Below are positions 34,014 to 43,275 of a stretch of 64,000 nt of DNA, in pieces (positions within the stretch are counted from its first letter, which is position 1; the number at the start of each line of letters is the position of its first letter). Source of the stretch: Fusobacterium mortiferum ATCC 9817. Its GTDB lineage: Bacteria > Fusobacteriota > Fusobacteriia > Fusobacteriales > Fusobacteriaceae. Both the position numbers and the translations under genes were made by a program. The stretch spans positions 678,343-742,342 of the forward strand of contig NZ_GL987994.1 of assembly GCF_000158195.2 (NCBI RefSeq). The letters are read 5' to 3'. The notes under the pieces are model-generated. The model searched no databases. It saw only the letters and a list, made by a program, of their open reading frames with translations, and was not told where the DNA came from.

Positions 34014-34037
34014 ATATATCCCCCCTTTGATTAATAC

Positions 34038-34748
34038 CTATTTTAAAATATTCATAACTTCAGTCATTACTTGAGCAAATCTCTCTCTTATTACAAGAGT
34101 AGCAATATCATCTCTTGAAGTAGGAGTTTCATTTAAAATTATAAGATTTTTTCCTTTAAAATACTCTATATAGTAAGCTGCTGGATAAACTGTAAGACTT
34201 GTACCCACAATAATTAAGGTATCAGCTTTTTCTATTTCACGAATAGCTTCACTAGTAACTTTTTCATTGAGCATCTCTCCATACAAAGTTACATCAGGTC
34301 TAACAACTCCACCACATTCACATATAAAATCTTTATCAGATGTTTTTCCACATTTTAGACAATACCATCTTTTTAAAGTTCCATGAAGTTCTAAAACTTT
34401 TTTACTTCCAGCATCTTGGTGTAAATTATCTATATTTTGAGTAATTACAGCCTTAACTTTTCCCATCTCTTCTAATTTGGCTATAGCTAAATGCCCATTG
34501 TTAGGTTTTATATTGTTAATAGATAATTTTTCTGTAAGATATTTATTGAAAATATCTCTGTGTAAGAAGAAAAAATCATGACTAAGAATCTCTTCTGGTT
34601 CATATTCCATAAATTTTCTTTCATTATATAGTCCATTTTTACCTCTAAAGTCAGCTAATCCAGAATCTGTAGATGCACCAGCTCCAGTAAAAAAAACTAC
34701 ATAGTTACTATTTTTAATAATATTAGCTAAAGTTTCAACACTGTTCAT
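34038..34748 (-). CDS. cobB: NAD-dependent protein deacylase (sirtuin)
   Basis: 236 residues. NAD-binding FFTGAGASTDSGLADFRG, catalytic TQNIDNLHQDAGS with His of LELHG, zinc ribbon CLKCGKTSDKDFICECGG, RPDVTLYGE, and the late GTSLTVYPAA. It removes acetyl or related acyl groups from protein lysines. ATG at 34748 behind a GGAGGG-type site. First gene of a three-gene minus-strand run. Confidence 0.93.
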   Translation of the reverse strand: MNSVETLANIIKNSNYVVFFTGAGASTDSGLADFRGKNGLYNERKFMEYEPEEILSHDFFFLHRDIFNKYLTEKLSINNIKPNNGHLAIAKLEEMGKVKAVITQNIDNLHQDAGSKKVLELHGTLKRWYCLKCGKTSDKDFICECGGVVRPDVTLYGEMLNEKVTSEAIREIEKADTLIIVGTSLTVYPAAYYIEYFKGKNLIILNETPTSRDDIATLVIRERFAQVMTEVMNILK

Positions 34749-34957
34749 AAATCCCTCCTGTAATCTTATGCAAAGGAAGTATTTTCTACTTTCTTAATAA
34801 TATTATACTATATTTTTTTTATTTTGTGTAAAGAGAAGCTTAAAATTCTTGAATAAAATAAAATTATTGGGAAATTTATAGAATTTTATATACAATTTAT
34901 TAAGATATGTAGTATAATCTTCTTATAGATAATCAAATAAAATAGGGAGTGAGGAAG

Positions 34958-35374
34958 ATGAAAAAAATTGCTATATTGATGACAATGATAATTTCATTAG
35001 TAGGTTGTAGTAATTTACAAGAAAAACCTAAAGATGTACCACAAAATGTTAGTAGTTCACTTGAGATATCAAATGTGGAATATACTTTAATAAATATATT
35101 TCCAGGACAAGGGCTAACTGTTGGATTTGATGAAGCAGGAAGAATATTTGGTTATTCTGGATTGAATAGATTTTTTGGAAAAGTAGAAATAAAAGATGGT
35201 AAAATGGTAGTAGATCCATTGGCATCTACTAGAATGGGTGGTTCAAGAGAAGCACTTATAAGAGAGGATCAATACTTGACACTTTTAAAAAGTATGACTA
35301 CAATAACTAAAAAAGAAAACAGTTTAATATTATCAAATGAAAAAGGAGAACAACTTATTTTCCAAGGAAAATAG
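34958..35374 (+). CDS. META-domain lipoprotein (HslJ-like)
   Basis: 138 residues from ATG 34958 preceded by GGGAGTGAGG. Lipobox SLVGC near residue 17-21, then a META/HslJ-type beta domain: TVGFDEAGRIFGYSGLNRFFGKVEI, then ASTRMGG, then QYLTLLKSM. Anchored in a membrane facing the periplasm. The family is linked to heat-shock/novobiocin tolerance in E. coli; role here unknown. Confidence 0.85.
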   Translation: MKKIAILMTMIISLVGCSNLQEKPKDVPQNVSSSLEISNVEYTLINIFPGQGLTVGFDEAGRIFGYSGLNRFFGKVEIKDGKMVVDPLASTRMGGSREALIREDQYLTLLKSMTTITKKENSLILSNEKGEQLIFQGK

Positions 35375-35395
35375 TTTTATTACGAGAGGAATTTT

Positions 35396-36001
35396 ATGAG
35401 TAAGTTACAAAATCAAATAAATTTTTTAATGGAAATAGATAAAGTAAAGGGGATTTTAAGACAATCAGTTATACTTGGGGATACTAATAGGAGAGAAAAT
35501 GATGCTGAGCATAGTTGGCATATGGCTATTTGTGCTATAACTCTAAAGGAATATGTAGAGTTTGATAAGATAGATATAGAGAGAGTATTAAAAATGATAT
35601 TATTACACGATGTGGTAGAGATTTATAGTGATGATACTCCTGCATTTAGCAAATATGATAAAGAGGAGAAGTTTCGTAAAGAGCTAGCAGCAGCTGAAAA
35701 AATATTCTCTTTACTTCCAGAGGAGCAGTATAAAGAGTATTTCAAATTGTGGTTAGAGTTTGAAAATATGGAGTCTGATGATTCAAAATTTGCAAATGTC
35801 TTTGATAGATTTCAAGGATTTATACAAAATTTATCTTCTGATGGACATACTTGGAAAAAATGGAGTGTAAATAAAGATATGGTAATAAAAAGATTAGAAC
35901 CAGTAGTAAAATATGCACCTAGATTATTTGAAGAGTTTGTTTTTCCAGAGATAGAAAAATATATAGAGAGAGGTATTATAAAAAATAACATAGGGGAATA
36001 A
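35396..36001 (+). CDS. HD-domain phosphohydrolase (YfbR/HDDC2-like)
   Basis: 201 residues. HD-site residues: NDAEHSWHMAI (His), LLHDVVEIYSDDTP (His-Asp), and a late Asp in FANVFDRFQGF. This arrangement matches 5'-deoxynucleotidases of the YfbR/HDDC2 group, which dephosphorylate dNMPs. Metal-dependent and cytoplasmic. A gene of unknown function follows directly. Confidence 0.85.
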   Translation: MSKLQNQINFLMEIDKVKGILRQSVILGDTNRRENDAEHSWHMAICAITLKEYVEFDKIDIERVLKMILLHDVVEIYSDDTPAFSKYDKEEKFRKELAAAEKIFSLLPEEQYKEYFKLWLEFENMESDDSKFANVFDRFQGFIQNLSSDGHTWKKWSVNKDMVIKRLEPVVKYAPRLFEEFVFPEIEKYIERGIIKNNIGE

Positions 36002-36016
36002 AGTTTGGAGGTTTTT

Positions 36017-36727
36017 ATGGGATTATTTTCTATATTTGGCAAAAAAGATCTTGAGGCAGAACAAAAATTATTGAAGAAAATAGAAGAGTTAGAGCAAACA
36101 ATAGCTAGAAAAGATAAAGAGATATCTGATTTAATAAATGAATTGGATAGAGTAAATCAAAGTATACCAAATACCAATACTAATACTAATTTAAATTCTA
36201 AACAACTTGAGCTAATCGAAAAAAATATTAAGGATACTAAAGAGGAAAATGATAGATTAAAACAAGTTATAGATGAGTATAATCTTTCTTCTAAAAAAGA
36301 GAAATATTATTATAAAGTAGATATAGAAAAATTTTACTCAGCTGCTAGATTTAAAGAGTTAGCAAATACAATAGTAAACAACGGGATAGTATATCTTCAA
36401 GATTTGACTTTAGAGTTTTTTGATACTCTTTCACAAGATATAAAAAATTTAGAAGAGGGGAAAATAAGATTTCAAAAATTTCTTACTAAAGAGTTTATTG
36501 AATGGGAAGTAGTAACATATCTAAATAAAGGGGAGAGAGTTTCAAAATTATATAGTAAAAGTAGAAAGTTAGTAAACATTTTTATAGAAAATGATATTGA
36601 ATTTATGGAAGATTTAATAAATTTTGATTTCTCTAAACTTGTGGATTTAGGTTTTAAAGATAGCCAAATAGAAGAGTTTATATTAAAAAGAGATGAATAT
36701 TATCAAGAGAGAAGAGTAGTAAAATAA
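36017..36727 (+). CDS. Coiled-coil protein of unknown function
   Basis: 236 residues from ATG 36017 with GGAGG eight bases before. An N-terminal GLFSIFGKKDLEAEQ start is followed by a coiled coil (~15-90: LEQTIARKDKEISDLINELDRV) and a helical C-terminal domain (~100-236) that was not recognised. The MGLFSIFGKK start often marks peripheral membrane or phage-shock-like proteins. Four-base-type spacing to coaBC indicates co-transcription. Confidence 0.6.
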   Translation: MGLFSIFGKKDLEAEQKLLKKIEELEQTIARKDKEISDLINELDRVNQSIPNTNTNTNLNSKQLELIEKNIKDTKEENDRLKQVIDEYNLSSKKEKYYYKVDIEKFYSAARFKELANTIVNNGIVYLQDLTLEFFDTLSQDIKNLEEGKIRFQKFLTKEFIEWEVVTYLNKGERVSKLYSKSRKLVNIFIENDIEFMEDLINFDFSKLVDLGFKDSQIEEFILKRDEYYQERRVVK

Positions 36728-36736
36728 GGAGTGATT

Positions 36737-37900
36737 ATGAAAAATATACTTATAGGAGTTACAGGAGGAATTTCAGCATATAAGTCTGCTAATATTATTT
36801 CAAAATTAAAGAAAAAGGGATATAATGTCAAAGTTATTATGACAGAAAATGCTACAAAAATAATTACTCCACTTACATTGGAAACTCTTTCAAGAAATAG
36901 AGTGTATGTGGATATGTGGGATAAAAATCCGCATTTTGAAGTGGAACATATCTCATTAGCAGATTGGGCTGATGTAGTATTAGTAGCTCCAGCTACATAT
37001 AATATAGTAGGAAAAGTAGCTAATGGAATAGCTGATGATATGCTGTCAACTGTAATTTCAGCTTGCAAAAAGCCTGTGTATTTTGCTTTGGCTATGAATG
37101 TAAATATGTATGAAAATCCTATTTTGAAAGATAATATAGAGAAGTTAAAAAAATATGGATATAAATTTATAGAAGCAGATGAAGGATTTTTAGCTTGTAA
37201 TGTAAATGCAAAGGGACGTTTGAAAGATGAAAATGAGATAATAGAGATTATAGAAAAAGATAATATCTATAGAGAAAAAGTTTTAACAGGAAAAAAAATC
37301 CTTATAACAGCTGGGAGAACAGAGGAAGCAATAGACCCAATAAGATATCTTTCAAATAGATCAAGTGGACAGATGGGTTATGCTCTAGCTAAGTCAGCTG
37401 TTGATTTGGGAGCAGAGGTTGTTCTTATTTCTGGACCAACTAATTTGGAAATACCAACAGGAGTAAAGGAGTTTGTTCAAGTAAGAAGTGCTCAAGAGAT
37501 GTATGATGAAACTATAAAAAGATTTTCAAAAATGGATATAGCAATAGCTTGTGCAGCAGTAGCTGATTATAAACCTAAATATTATTCAAATGAAAAAATA
37601 AAGAAAAAAGATGGGGAACTGACAATAGTGTTAGATAGAAATCCAGATATACTATTAGAGATGGGAAAATTAAAGAAAGAGCAAATATTAATAGGGTTTG
37701 CAGCTGAAACTGAAAATCTAATAGAAAATGCAATAGGAAAATTAGAAAGAAAAAATTTAGATATGATAGTAGCTAATGATGCAAGCAATATGCAAAAATC
37801 AACAAATGAAATTTACATAATTAAAGGAAAAGATTCTATAAAATCTCTTCCGGAAAAGAAAAAAGAAGAGTTAGCATATGATATTCTTATGAATATATAA
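36737..37900 (+). CDS. coaBC: Bifunctional CoaBC (phosphopantothenoylcysteine synthetase/decarboxylase)
   Basis: 387 residues from ATG 36737. CoaC half (1-~180): GVTGGISAYKSANI flavin region, catalytic His in VEHISLADWAD, APATYN, AMNVNMYENP, and FLACN with the active-site Cys. CoaB half: ITAGRTEEAIDPIRYLSNRSSGQMGYALA, then AAVADYKP, then VANDASNM. Makes 4'-phosphopantetheine from phosphopantothenate, cysteine and a nucleotide triphosphate for CoA synthesis. A terminator follows. Confidence 0.95.
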   Translation: MKNILIGVTGGISAYKSANIISKLKKKGYNVKVIMTENATKIITPLTLETLSRNRVYVDMWDKNPHFEVEHISLADWADVVLVAPATYNIVGKVANGIADDMLSTVISACKKPVYFALAMNVNMYENPILKDNIEKLKKYGYKFIEADEGFLACNVNAKGRLKDENEIIEIIEKDNIYREKVLTGKKILITAGRTEEAIDPIRYLSNRSSGQMGYALAKSAVDLGAEVVLISGPTNLEIPTGVKEFVQVRSAQEMYDETIKRFSKMDIAIACAAVADYKPKYYSNEKIKKKDGELTIVLDRNPDILLEMGKLKKEQILIGFAAETENLIENAIGKLERKNLDMIVANDASNMQKSTNEIYIIKGKDSIKSLPEKKKEELAYDILMNI

Positions 37901-37901
37901 T

Positions 37902-37946
37902 AAAATAGCTTTTTGTGAGAAGTTTATTCTTACAGAAGGCTATTTT
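37902..37946 (+). terminator. Intrinsic terminator after coaBC
   Basis: AAAATAGC pairs with GCTATTTT, with an inner stem TGTGAGAA/TTCTTACA, followed by TTATT. Confidence 0.8.
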
Positions 37947-38106
37947 TATTTGTAGTTATAGTTTTTCTTAAAAATATTAAAAATTAACAAATTTGGTATA
38001 AAATTATCTTGATTTTTTTAATAAAAAATGTTTAAATATATTTGATTATTAAAATTTTAGTTTTTATTAAAAAATTATTTATTAGATTAAAATTAAGGAG
38101 TATTTA

Positions 38107-39033
38107 ATGAAAAGTTTTATAAGTAAGTCTTTTCAAATTTTAATTGTTTTAATAGGGGTTAGTTTTATAACTTTTACTTTAACTTATCTTGCTCCTGGAG
38201 ATCCGGCAGAAATTATGTTAACTGATTCAGGGAATATCCCCTCTCCAGAACTATTGGCTAAAGTAAGAGCTGAACTAGGATTGGATAAACCCTTTCTAAT
38301 TCAATATAAGGTTTGGCTTTTAAAGGTTTTAAAGGGAGATTTGGGAATGTCCTTTTCTTTAAAAGTTCCAGTTTTTACAAAATTGATTTCTAGTTTTCTT
38401 ATCACACTAAAATTAAGTGTAGTATCATTTGTTTTAATGTTGCTAATATCAATACCATTAGGTTTTATATCAGCTTTAAATAGAAATAAAATAATAGATT
38501 ATATTATAAGAGGCTTTAGTTTTTTAGGAATATCTATTCCAAGTTTTTGGATGGGATTGATATTTTTAAGTATATTTGGTGTAAAGTTAGGTTGGGTTCC
38601 TATCATAGGAGGAACTGATAATATAAAAGCTCTAATTTTACCAGCAGTTACCTTAGCTTTGGCAATGTCATCTAAATATACTAGACAAATTAGAATTATT
38701 GTATTGGAAGAGTTAAAACAAGAGTATATAGTCGCTAGTAAAATAAGGGGATTAAGTAAGAGAACTATAATATTTAAACAGTTGCTTCCTAATGTAATGT
38801 TACCTATAATGACACTTTTAGGAGTAACTGTAGGAAATTTAATAAGTGGAACAGCAATTATAGAAATAGTTTATAACTGGCCTGGAATGGGAAATCTAGC
38901 TATAAAGGCTATATCAGCACATGACTATCCATTGATTCAAGGATATGTTTTATTTATTGCACTATTTTATATGATAGTAAATTTAGCTGTGGATTTTTCA
39001 TATAAATTTTTAGATCCAAGAGTAAAGGAGTAA
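38107..39033 (+). CDS. ABC permease, nickel/peptide type (DppB/NikB)
   Basis: 308 residues, six membrane helices. Starts KSFISKSFQILIVLIGVSFITFTLTYLAPGDPAEIML, typical of DppB/NikB, and has the coupling loop YIVASKIRGLSKRTIIFKQLLPN. Together with the next four genes it forms a complete importer for dipeptides, oligopeptides or nickel chelates. Substrate cannot be decided from the permease. Confidence 0.92.
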   Translation: MKSFISKSFQILIVLIGVSFITFTLTYLAPGDPAEIMLTDSGNIPSPELLAKVRAELGLDKPFLIQYKVWLLKVLKGDLGMSFSLKVPVFTKLISSFLITLKLSVVSFVLMLLISIPLGFISALNRNKIIDYIIRGFSFLGISIPSFWMGLIFLSIFGVKLGWVPIIGGTDNIKALILPAVTLALAMSSKYTRQIRIIVLEELKQEYIVASKIRGLSKRTIIFKQLLPNVMLPIMTLLGVTVGNLISGTAIIEIVYNWPGMGNLAIKAISAHDYPLIQGYVLFIALFYMIVNLAVDFSYKFLDPRVKE

Positions 39034-39035
39034 AA

Positions 39036-39860
39036 TTGAAGAGAATAAGAAAAATTTTAGAAAATAAACAATTTTTAATATATCTATCTCTGAGTATGAT
39101 TGTCATATTGATAGCGATATTAGCTCCAATTCTAGCCCCTAAAGATCCATACCATGCTGTTATGTTGGACTCCTTGAAACCACCTTCAAAGGAGTATATA
39201 TTAGGAACTGATGTTTTAGGAAGAGATATTTTTTCAAGAATTATTTATGGAACAAGAACAACATTAGTGATGGCTTTTTCACTACTGGCAATAGTTTTTT
39301 TTGTTGGAGGAACATTGGGAGTTATAGCTGGGTTTTATGGTGGAATAGTAGATAATGTAATCATGAAAATATCAGATATGATGATGGCTTTTCCGGGATT
39401 AATACTAGCTATAGCAATAGCAGGTATACTTGGGCCAAGTACTTTTAATGCTGTTTTAGCAATAAGTTTAGTTACATGGCCTAGATATGCTAGACTAGCT
39501 AGAAGTTTAACTTTGAAAATAAGAAAAAATACATATATAGAAGTAGCAATAATGGGGGGAATAACACCTTTAAATCTATTTCTTAAATATCTATTGCCAA
39601 ATATCTTTCCTACAATGTTAGTTACAGCAACTATTGATATAGGTATGTTGATATTAGAGATAACATCTTTATCATTTCTAGGAGTAGGGGTACAGGCTCC
39701 AATACCAGAGTGGGGATTGATGTTAAACGAAGGAAGATTATATATATTTAAGGCCCCATGGTTAATATATTCACCTGGGATAGCAATTATAATAGTTGTT
39801 GTGATATTTAACTTATTAGGGGATAGTATTAGAGATATATTAGATCCAAAAGAAAATTAA
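39036..39860 (+). CDS. ABC permease, nickel/peptide type (DppC/NikC)
   Basis: 274 residues starting at TTG 39036, five bases after AAAGGAG and with no ATG nearby that keeps the N-terminal helix. Motifs: APKDPYHAVMLDSLKPPSKEYILGTDVLGRDIFSRIIYGTRTTL and coupling helix EVAIMGGITPLNLFLKYLLPN. Six membrane helices. Partner of the preceding permease, 2 bases after it. Confidence 0.92.
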   Translation: MKRIRKILENKQFLIYLSLSMIVILIAILAPILAPKDPYHAVMLDSLKPPSKEYILGTDVLGRDIFSRIIYGTRTTLVMAFSLLAIVFFVGGTLGVIAGFYGGIVDNVIMKISDMMMAFPGLILAIAIAGILGPSTFNAVLAISLVTWPRYARLARSLTLKIRKNTYIEVAIMGGITPLNLFLKYLLPNIFPTMLVTATIDIGMLILEITSLSFLGVGVQAPIPEWGLMLNEGRLYIFKAPWLIYSPGIAIIIVVVIFNLLGDSIRDILDPKEN

Positions 39861-39891
39861 AAAAATATAAGTATAAAGGAGAAGAATTTAA

Positions 39892-41442
39892 ATGAAAAAA
39901 GTATTAAAATTTATTTCAATATTATGTTTAATATTGTTAACAGCCTGTGGAAAGGAGAAGGTTGAAAATAAAAATTCAGTAAGTGAAGTTAAGGAAATAG
40001 TAATAGGGACACCTAGTTTTGCTAACACTTTAGAAACAACAGAGCAGTATTTTAGTTGGACAGTAGCAAGATATGGAGTTGGAGAAACACTTACAAAATT
40101 TGATGAAAAAGGAGAGTTAGTACCACTATTGGCAGAGAGTTGGGAAAATAGTAAAGATGGAAAAAGTTGGAAATTTAAAATAAGAGAGGGAGTAAAATTT
40201 TCAGATGGAACATTAATGACATCAGAAAGTGTAAAAAACTCTTTAGAGCGTACTTTTAAGTTAAATCAGAGAGCTAATACATTTTTTATTCCAAAGAGTA
40301 TAGTAGCAGATAAAAATTATTTAATAATTGAAACTGAAAAGCCAGTGACAACACTTCCAGGATGTCTTGCAGATCCTCTTTTCATAATTGTAAATACAGA
40401 AGCTGATACAACAAAATTTGCTATGGAGGGACCTATTTCAACAGGACCATATGTTGTAGAGAAATTTAATCCAACAGAGTATTGTTCAGTAGTTAGAAAT
40501 GAAAACTACTGGGGAGGAGAGGTTCCATTTGATCGTGTGGTATTTAAATATATAAATGACCAAGCAACACGTTCTTTAGCACTACAAAGTGGAGAAATTC
40601 AAATGGCATATAGCCTAAAGCCAGAAAATTTAGTTGATTTTAAAAATAATGATAAGTATAATATTCAAAGTATAAAGTCATTAAGAGGAACTTTTGCTTT
40701 TATGAATGAAAATGGAATTTTAAAAGATAAAGTATTACGTCAAGCTATAAATAGAGCTTTGAATAAAGAGGTTTATACAACTGTTTTATTAGGAGGAGCA
40801 GCAACTCCAGGAAAAGCACCAGTACCACCAACATTAAATTTTGGATTTGATCAACTTGTTGATGAAAACACATATAATCCTGAAAATGCAAAGGAAATTT
40901 TAGCTAAGGCTGGATATAAAGATATTGATGGAGATGGGTATTTAGAAACTCCAGATGGGCAAAAAATAGAGTTAAACTTTGTTATCTATACAAGTAGAGA
41001 AGAGTTAAAAGTTTATGCACAAGCGGCTCAAGTTAGTTTAAAAGAGATTGGAATAAAAGTAAAATTAATAACAGTAAGTTATGAAACAGTATTAAAATAT
41101 AGAGATAGTGGAAATTTTGATTTACTTATATGGAATGTTTTAGTTGCTAATAGTGGAGATCCTGAAAATTATTTACGTGAGAACTGGTACAGTAAAGCTT
41201 CTACAAATCAAACTGGATATAATAATCCAAAAGTAGATGCTTTATTAGATGAGCTTTCATCAGAGTTTGATCCTGATAAGAGAAGAGAGTTAATTATAGA
41301 AATTCAGCAACTTATAATGGATGATTGTGCAACAATATTCTTTGGATATGAAACTGCTTACTTAATCTCTTCAACAAAATTAAAAAATGTAGTGATGTAT
41401 CCAATGGATTACTATTGGTTAACAGATAAGATGTCATTTTAA
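39892..41442 (+). CDS. Family 5 extracellular binding lipoprotein (nickel/peptide)
   Basis: 516 residues. Lipobox LLTACGKEK. SBP family 5 motifs: YGVGETLTKFDEKGELVPLLAESWENSKDGKSWKFKIREGVKFSDGTLMTSESVKNSLER, STGPYVVEKF, and the closing half DNGDPENYL-type region with YNNPKVDALLDEL. It delivers peptide or metal chelate to the permeases. The body looks closer to NikA/DdpA than to long OppA. Confidence 0.9.
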   Translation: MKKVLKFISILCLILLTACGKEKVENKNSVSEVKEIVIGTPSFANTLETTEQYFSWTVARYGVGETLTKFDEKGELVPLLAESWENSKDGKSWKFKIREGVKFSDGTLMTSESVKNSLERTFKLNQRANTFFIPKSIVADKNYLIIETEKPVTTLPGCLADPLFIIVNTEADTTKFAMEGPISTGPYVVEKFNPTEYCSVVRNENYWGGEVPFDRVVFKYINDQATRSLALQSGEIQMAYSLKPENLVDFKNNDKYNIQSIKSLRGTFAFMNENGILKDKVLRQAINRALNKEVYTTVLLGGAATPGKAPVPPTLNFGFDQLVDENTYNPENAKEILAKAGYKDIDGDGYLETPDGQKIELNFVIYTSREELKVYAQAAQVSLKEIGIKVKLITVSYETVLKYRDSGNFDLLIWNVLVANSGDPENYLRENWYSKASTNQTGYNNPKVDALLDELSSEFDPDKRRELIIEIQQLIMDDCATIFFGYETAYLISSTKLKNVVMYPMDYYWLTDKMSF

Positions 41443-41454
41443 ATAGGAGTGTAT

Positions 41455-42228
41455 ATGCTAACTTTAAAAAATATTGGGATAACTTATGAGAATGGAAAGG
41501 TAGCAGTTTCAGATTTTAATCTTGATATAAAAAAAGGTGAAATTATAGGTATAGTAGGTGAGAGTGGAAGTGGAAAATCCACTCTCATTAAAAGTATTGT
41601 AGGAGGACTTCCTGAAACTACTAAGATAGTAGGAGAAGTACTATTTGAAGGAAAAAACATTTTAAATGATAAGAAGTTTGAAAAAGGAAGAGATATAACA
41701 ATCGTTTTTCAAGAGACACGTCATACTCTTAATCCTATTAGAAAGATAGGAAGGCAATATATTGAATATATTAGACAACATCTCAAAATCTCAAAGGAAG
41801 AAGCCGAAACTAAAGCAATAGAGAATTTGAGGAAAACAAATCTTCCATCTCCAGAAAATATAATGAACAGTTATCCATATCAGTTGAGTGGAGGAATGTG
41901 CCAAAGAGTAGGAATAGCTATGGCTATGACATTTAATCCTAAAATATTATTAGCAGATGAACCTACAAGTGCTCTAGATGTAACAACACAAGCTCAGATT
42001 GTTACTGAATTACTTCACATGAGAGAAAAATTTGGTACGACAATGGTAGTAGTGACACATAGCTTAGGAGTAGCTGCATATTTAGCTGATAGATTGGTTG
42101 TTATGAAAGATGGGAAAATTGTTGAAACTGGAAAAACAGAAGAGGTTTTAAAAAATCCAAAGTCTGAATATACTAAATTATTAATAGCCTCTGTTCCTAC
42201 TTTAGAGAGTGAGGAAAATTATGAGTAA
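41455..42228 (+). CDS. ABC ATPase of the nickel/peptide importer (DppD/NikD)
   Basis: 257 residues from ATG 41455 (GGAGTGTAT upstream). Walker A GESGSGKST, Q-loop VFQE, signature YQLSGGMCQRVGIAM, Walker B ILLADEPTSALD, switch VTHSLG. Shorter than peptide OppD proteins, lacking most of the C-terminal cysteine region, as is usual for NikD. Confidence 0.92.
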   Translation: MLTLKNIGITYENGKVAVSDFNLDIKKGEIIGIVGESGSGKSTLIKSIVGGLPETTKIVGEVLFEGKNILNDKKFEKGRDITIVFQETRHTLNPIRKIGRQYIEYIRQHLKISKEEAETKAIENLRKTNLPSPENIMNSYPYQLSGGMCQRVGIAMAMTFNPKILLADEPTSALDVTTQAQIVTELLHMREKFGTTMVVVTHSLGVAAYLADRLVVMKDGKIVETGKTEEVLKNPKSEYTKLLIASVPTLESEENYE

Positions 42229-43165
42229 AAAAATATTAGAATTAAAAAATGTAAATAAGTATTTTATAACTTCTGATGGTAAAACTTTAAAAGCTTGTAA
42301 TAATATAAATTTAGATATAGAAGAGGGAAAAATTACAGGGATAGTAGGAGAGAGTGGATGTGGAAAATCAACTTTAGTGAGATTGATAGTCCAATTAGAG
42401 AAACTAACTGAGGGTGAAATACTTTACAAAGGAAAAGATATTTCAAAATTTAATAAAAAGGAGTTAAGGGAGAATAGAAAAAATATTCAAATGATCTTCC
42501 AAGATGCTCATGGAGCTTTTAATCCAAGAATGACAATAAAGGATATTTTGACAGAGCCACTTCTTAATTTTGGATTGATAAAAAAGGAAGAGAAAGAGAA
42601 GAAAGCAAAAGAGCTTTTAAATATGGTAGAGTTATCAAGTGATTACTTGAATGCTTATCCACATAATTTAAGTGGAGGACAGTTACAGAGGGTAGGAATA
42701 GCTAGAGCTATATCACTTAAACCTGAAATTCTTATTTGTGATGAGGCAACCTCAGCCTTAGATGTATCTATTCAAAAAAGTATAATAGAGCTTTTGAAAA
42801 AGATACAGAGAGAAACAAATATGAGTATAATATTTATCTGTCATGATTTAGCTTTGGTACAGTCATTAGCTGATGAAGTTGTGGTTATGTATCTAGGGCA
42901 TATTGTCGAAAAATTAAAGAGTAAAAACTTAAAATTAGAAGCAAAACACCCATATACTCATGCTTTAATAAAGAGTGTATTAAGTTTGGAGAAAAATAAT
43001 AGGTTGGAGATTTTAGAAGGGGATATTCCTAGTCCAATTCTATTAAAAGATGAGTGTCCTTTTGTTAATAGATGTAAATCAGCAATAGAGGTGTGTAAAG
43101 TTAAAAAGCCAAAAATGAAAAGATTTGATAGTGAACATGAAGTAATGTGTCACTTAGAGTTTTAA
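42221..43165 (+). CDS. ABC ATPase of the nickel/peptide importer (DppF/NikE)
   Basis: 314 residues from ATG 42221, overlapping the previous gene by 8 bases. Walker A GESGCGKST, QMIFQDAHGAFNPRMTI, signature NLSGGQLQRVGIARA, Walker B ILICDEATSALD, and the C-terminal oligopeptide extension with CPFVNRCKSAIEVC and VMCHLEF cysteines. Second nucleotide-binding subunit. Confidence 0.93.
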   Translation: MSKKILELKNVNKYFITSDGKTLKACNNINLDIEEGKITGIVGESGCGKSTLVRLIVQLEKLTEGEILYKGKDISKFNKKELRENRKNIQMIFQDAHGAFNPRMTIKDILTEPLLNFGLIKKEEKEKKAKELLNMVELSSDYLNAYPHNLSGGQLQRVGIARAISLKPEILICDEATSALDVSIQKSIIELLKKIQRETNMSIIFICHDLALVQSLADEVVVMYLGHIVEKLKSKNLKLEAKHPYTHALIKSVLSLEKNNRLEILEGDIPSPILLKDECPFVNRCKSAIEVCKVKKPKMKRFDSEHEVMCHLEF

Positions 43166-43177
43166 AAAGAGATAATA

Positions 43178-43220
43178 AAAAGAGAGAAGGTAAGATAAAA
43201 TTATACTTTCTCTCTTTATT
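43178..43220. terminator. Terminator between convergent ABC and MATE genes
   Basis: AAAGAGAGAAGGTA pairs with TACTTTCTCTCTTT (one G-T pair) and is followed by ATTTTTTAG on the + strand. Confidence 0.8.
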
Positions 43221-43275
43221 TTTTAGTAGTTTTTAAATAAAAATATCTAAGTAGACTAGGTATTACATTTGAATT

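Noticed and set aside
36156-36195. Short AATAC-CAATACTAATACTAAT tandem repeat as a possible CRISPR or VNTR
   Set aside because: It is a short Asn/Thr-coding microrepeat within a coiled-coil gene; no spacer-repeat structure. No CRISPR array was seen in the window.
36703-37068. 121-residue minus-strand frame opposite coaBC
   Set aside because: Shadow of the CoaBC N-terminal region; composition and lack of ribosome site argue against it.
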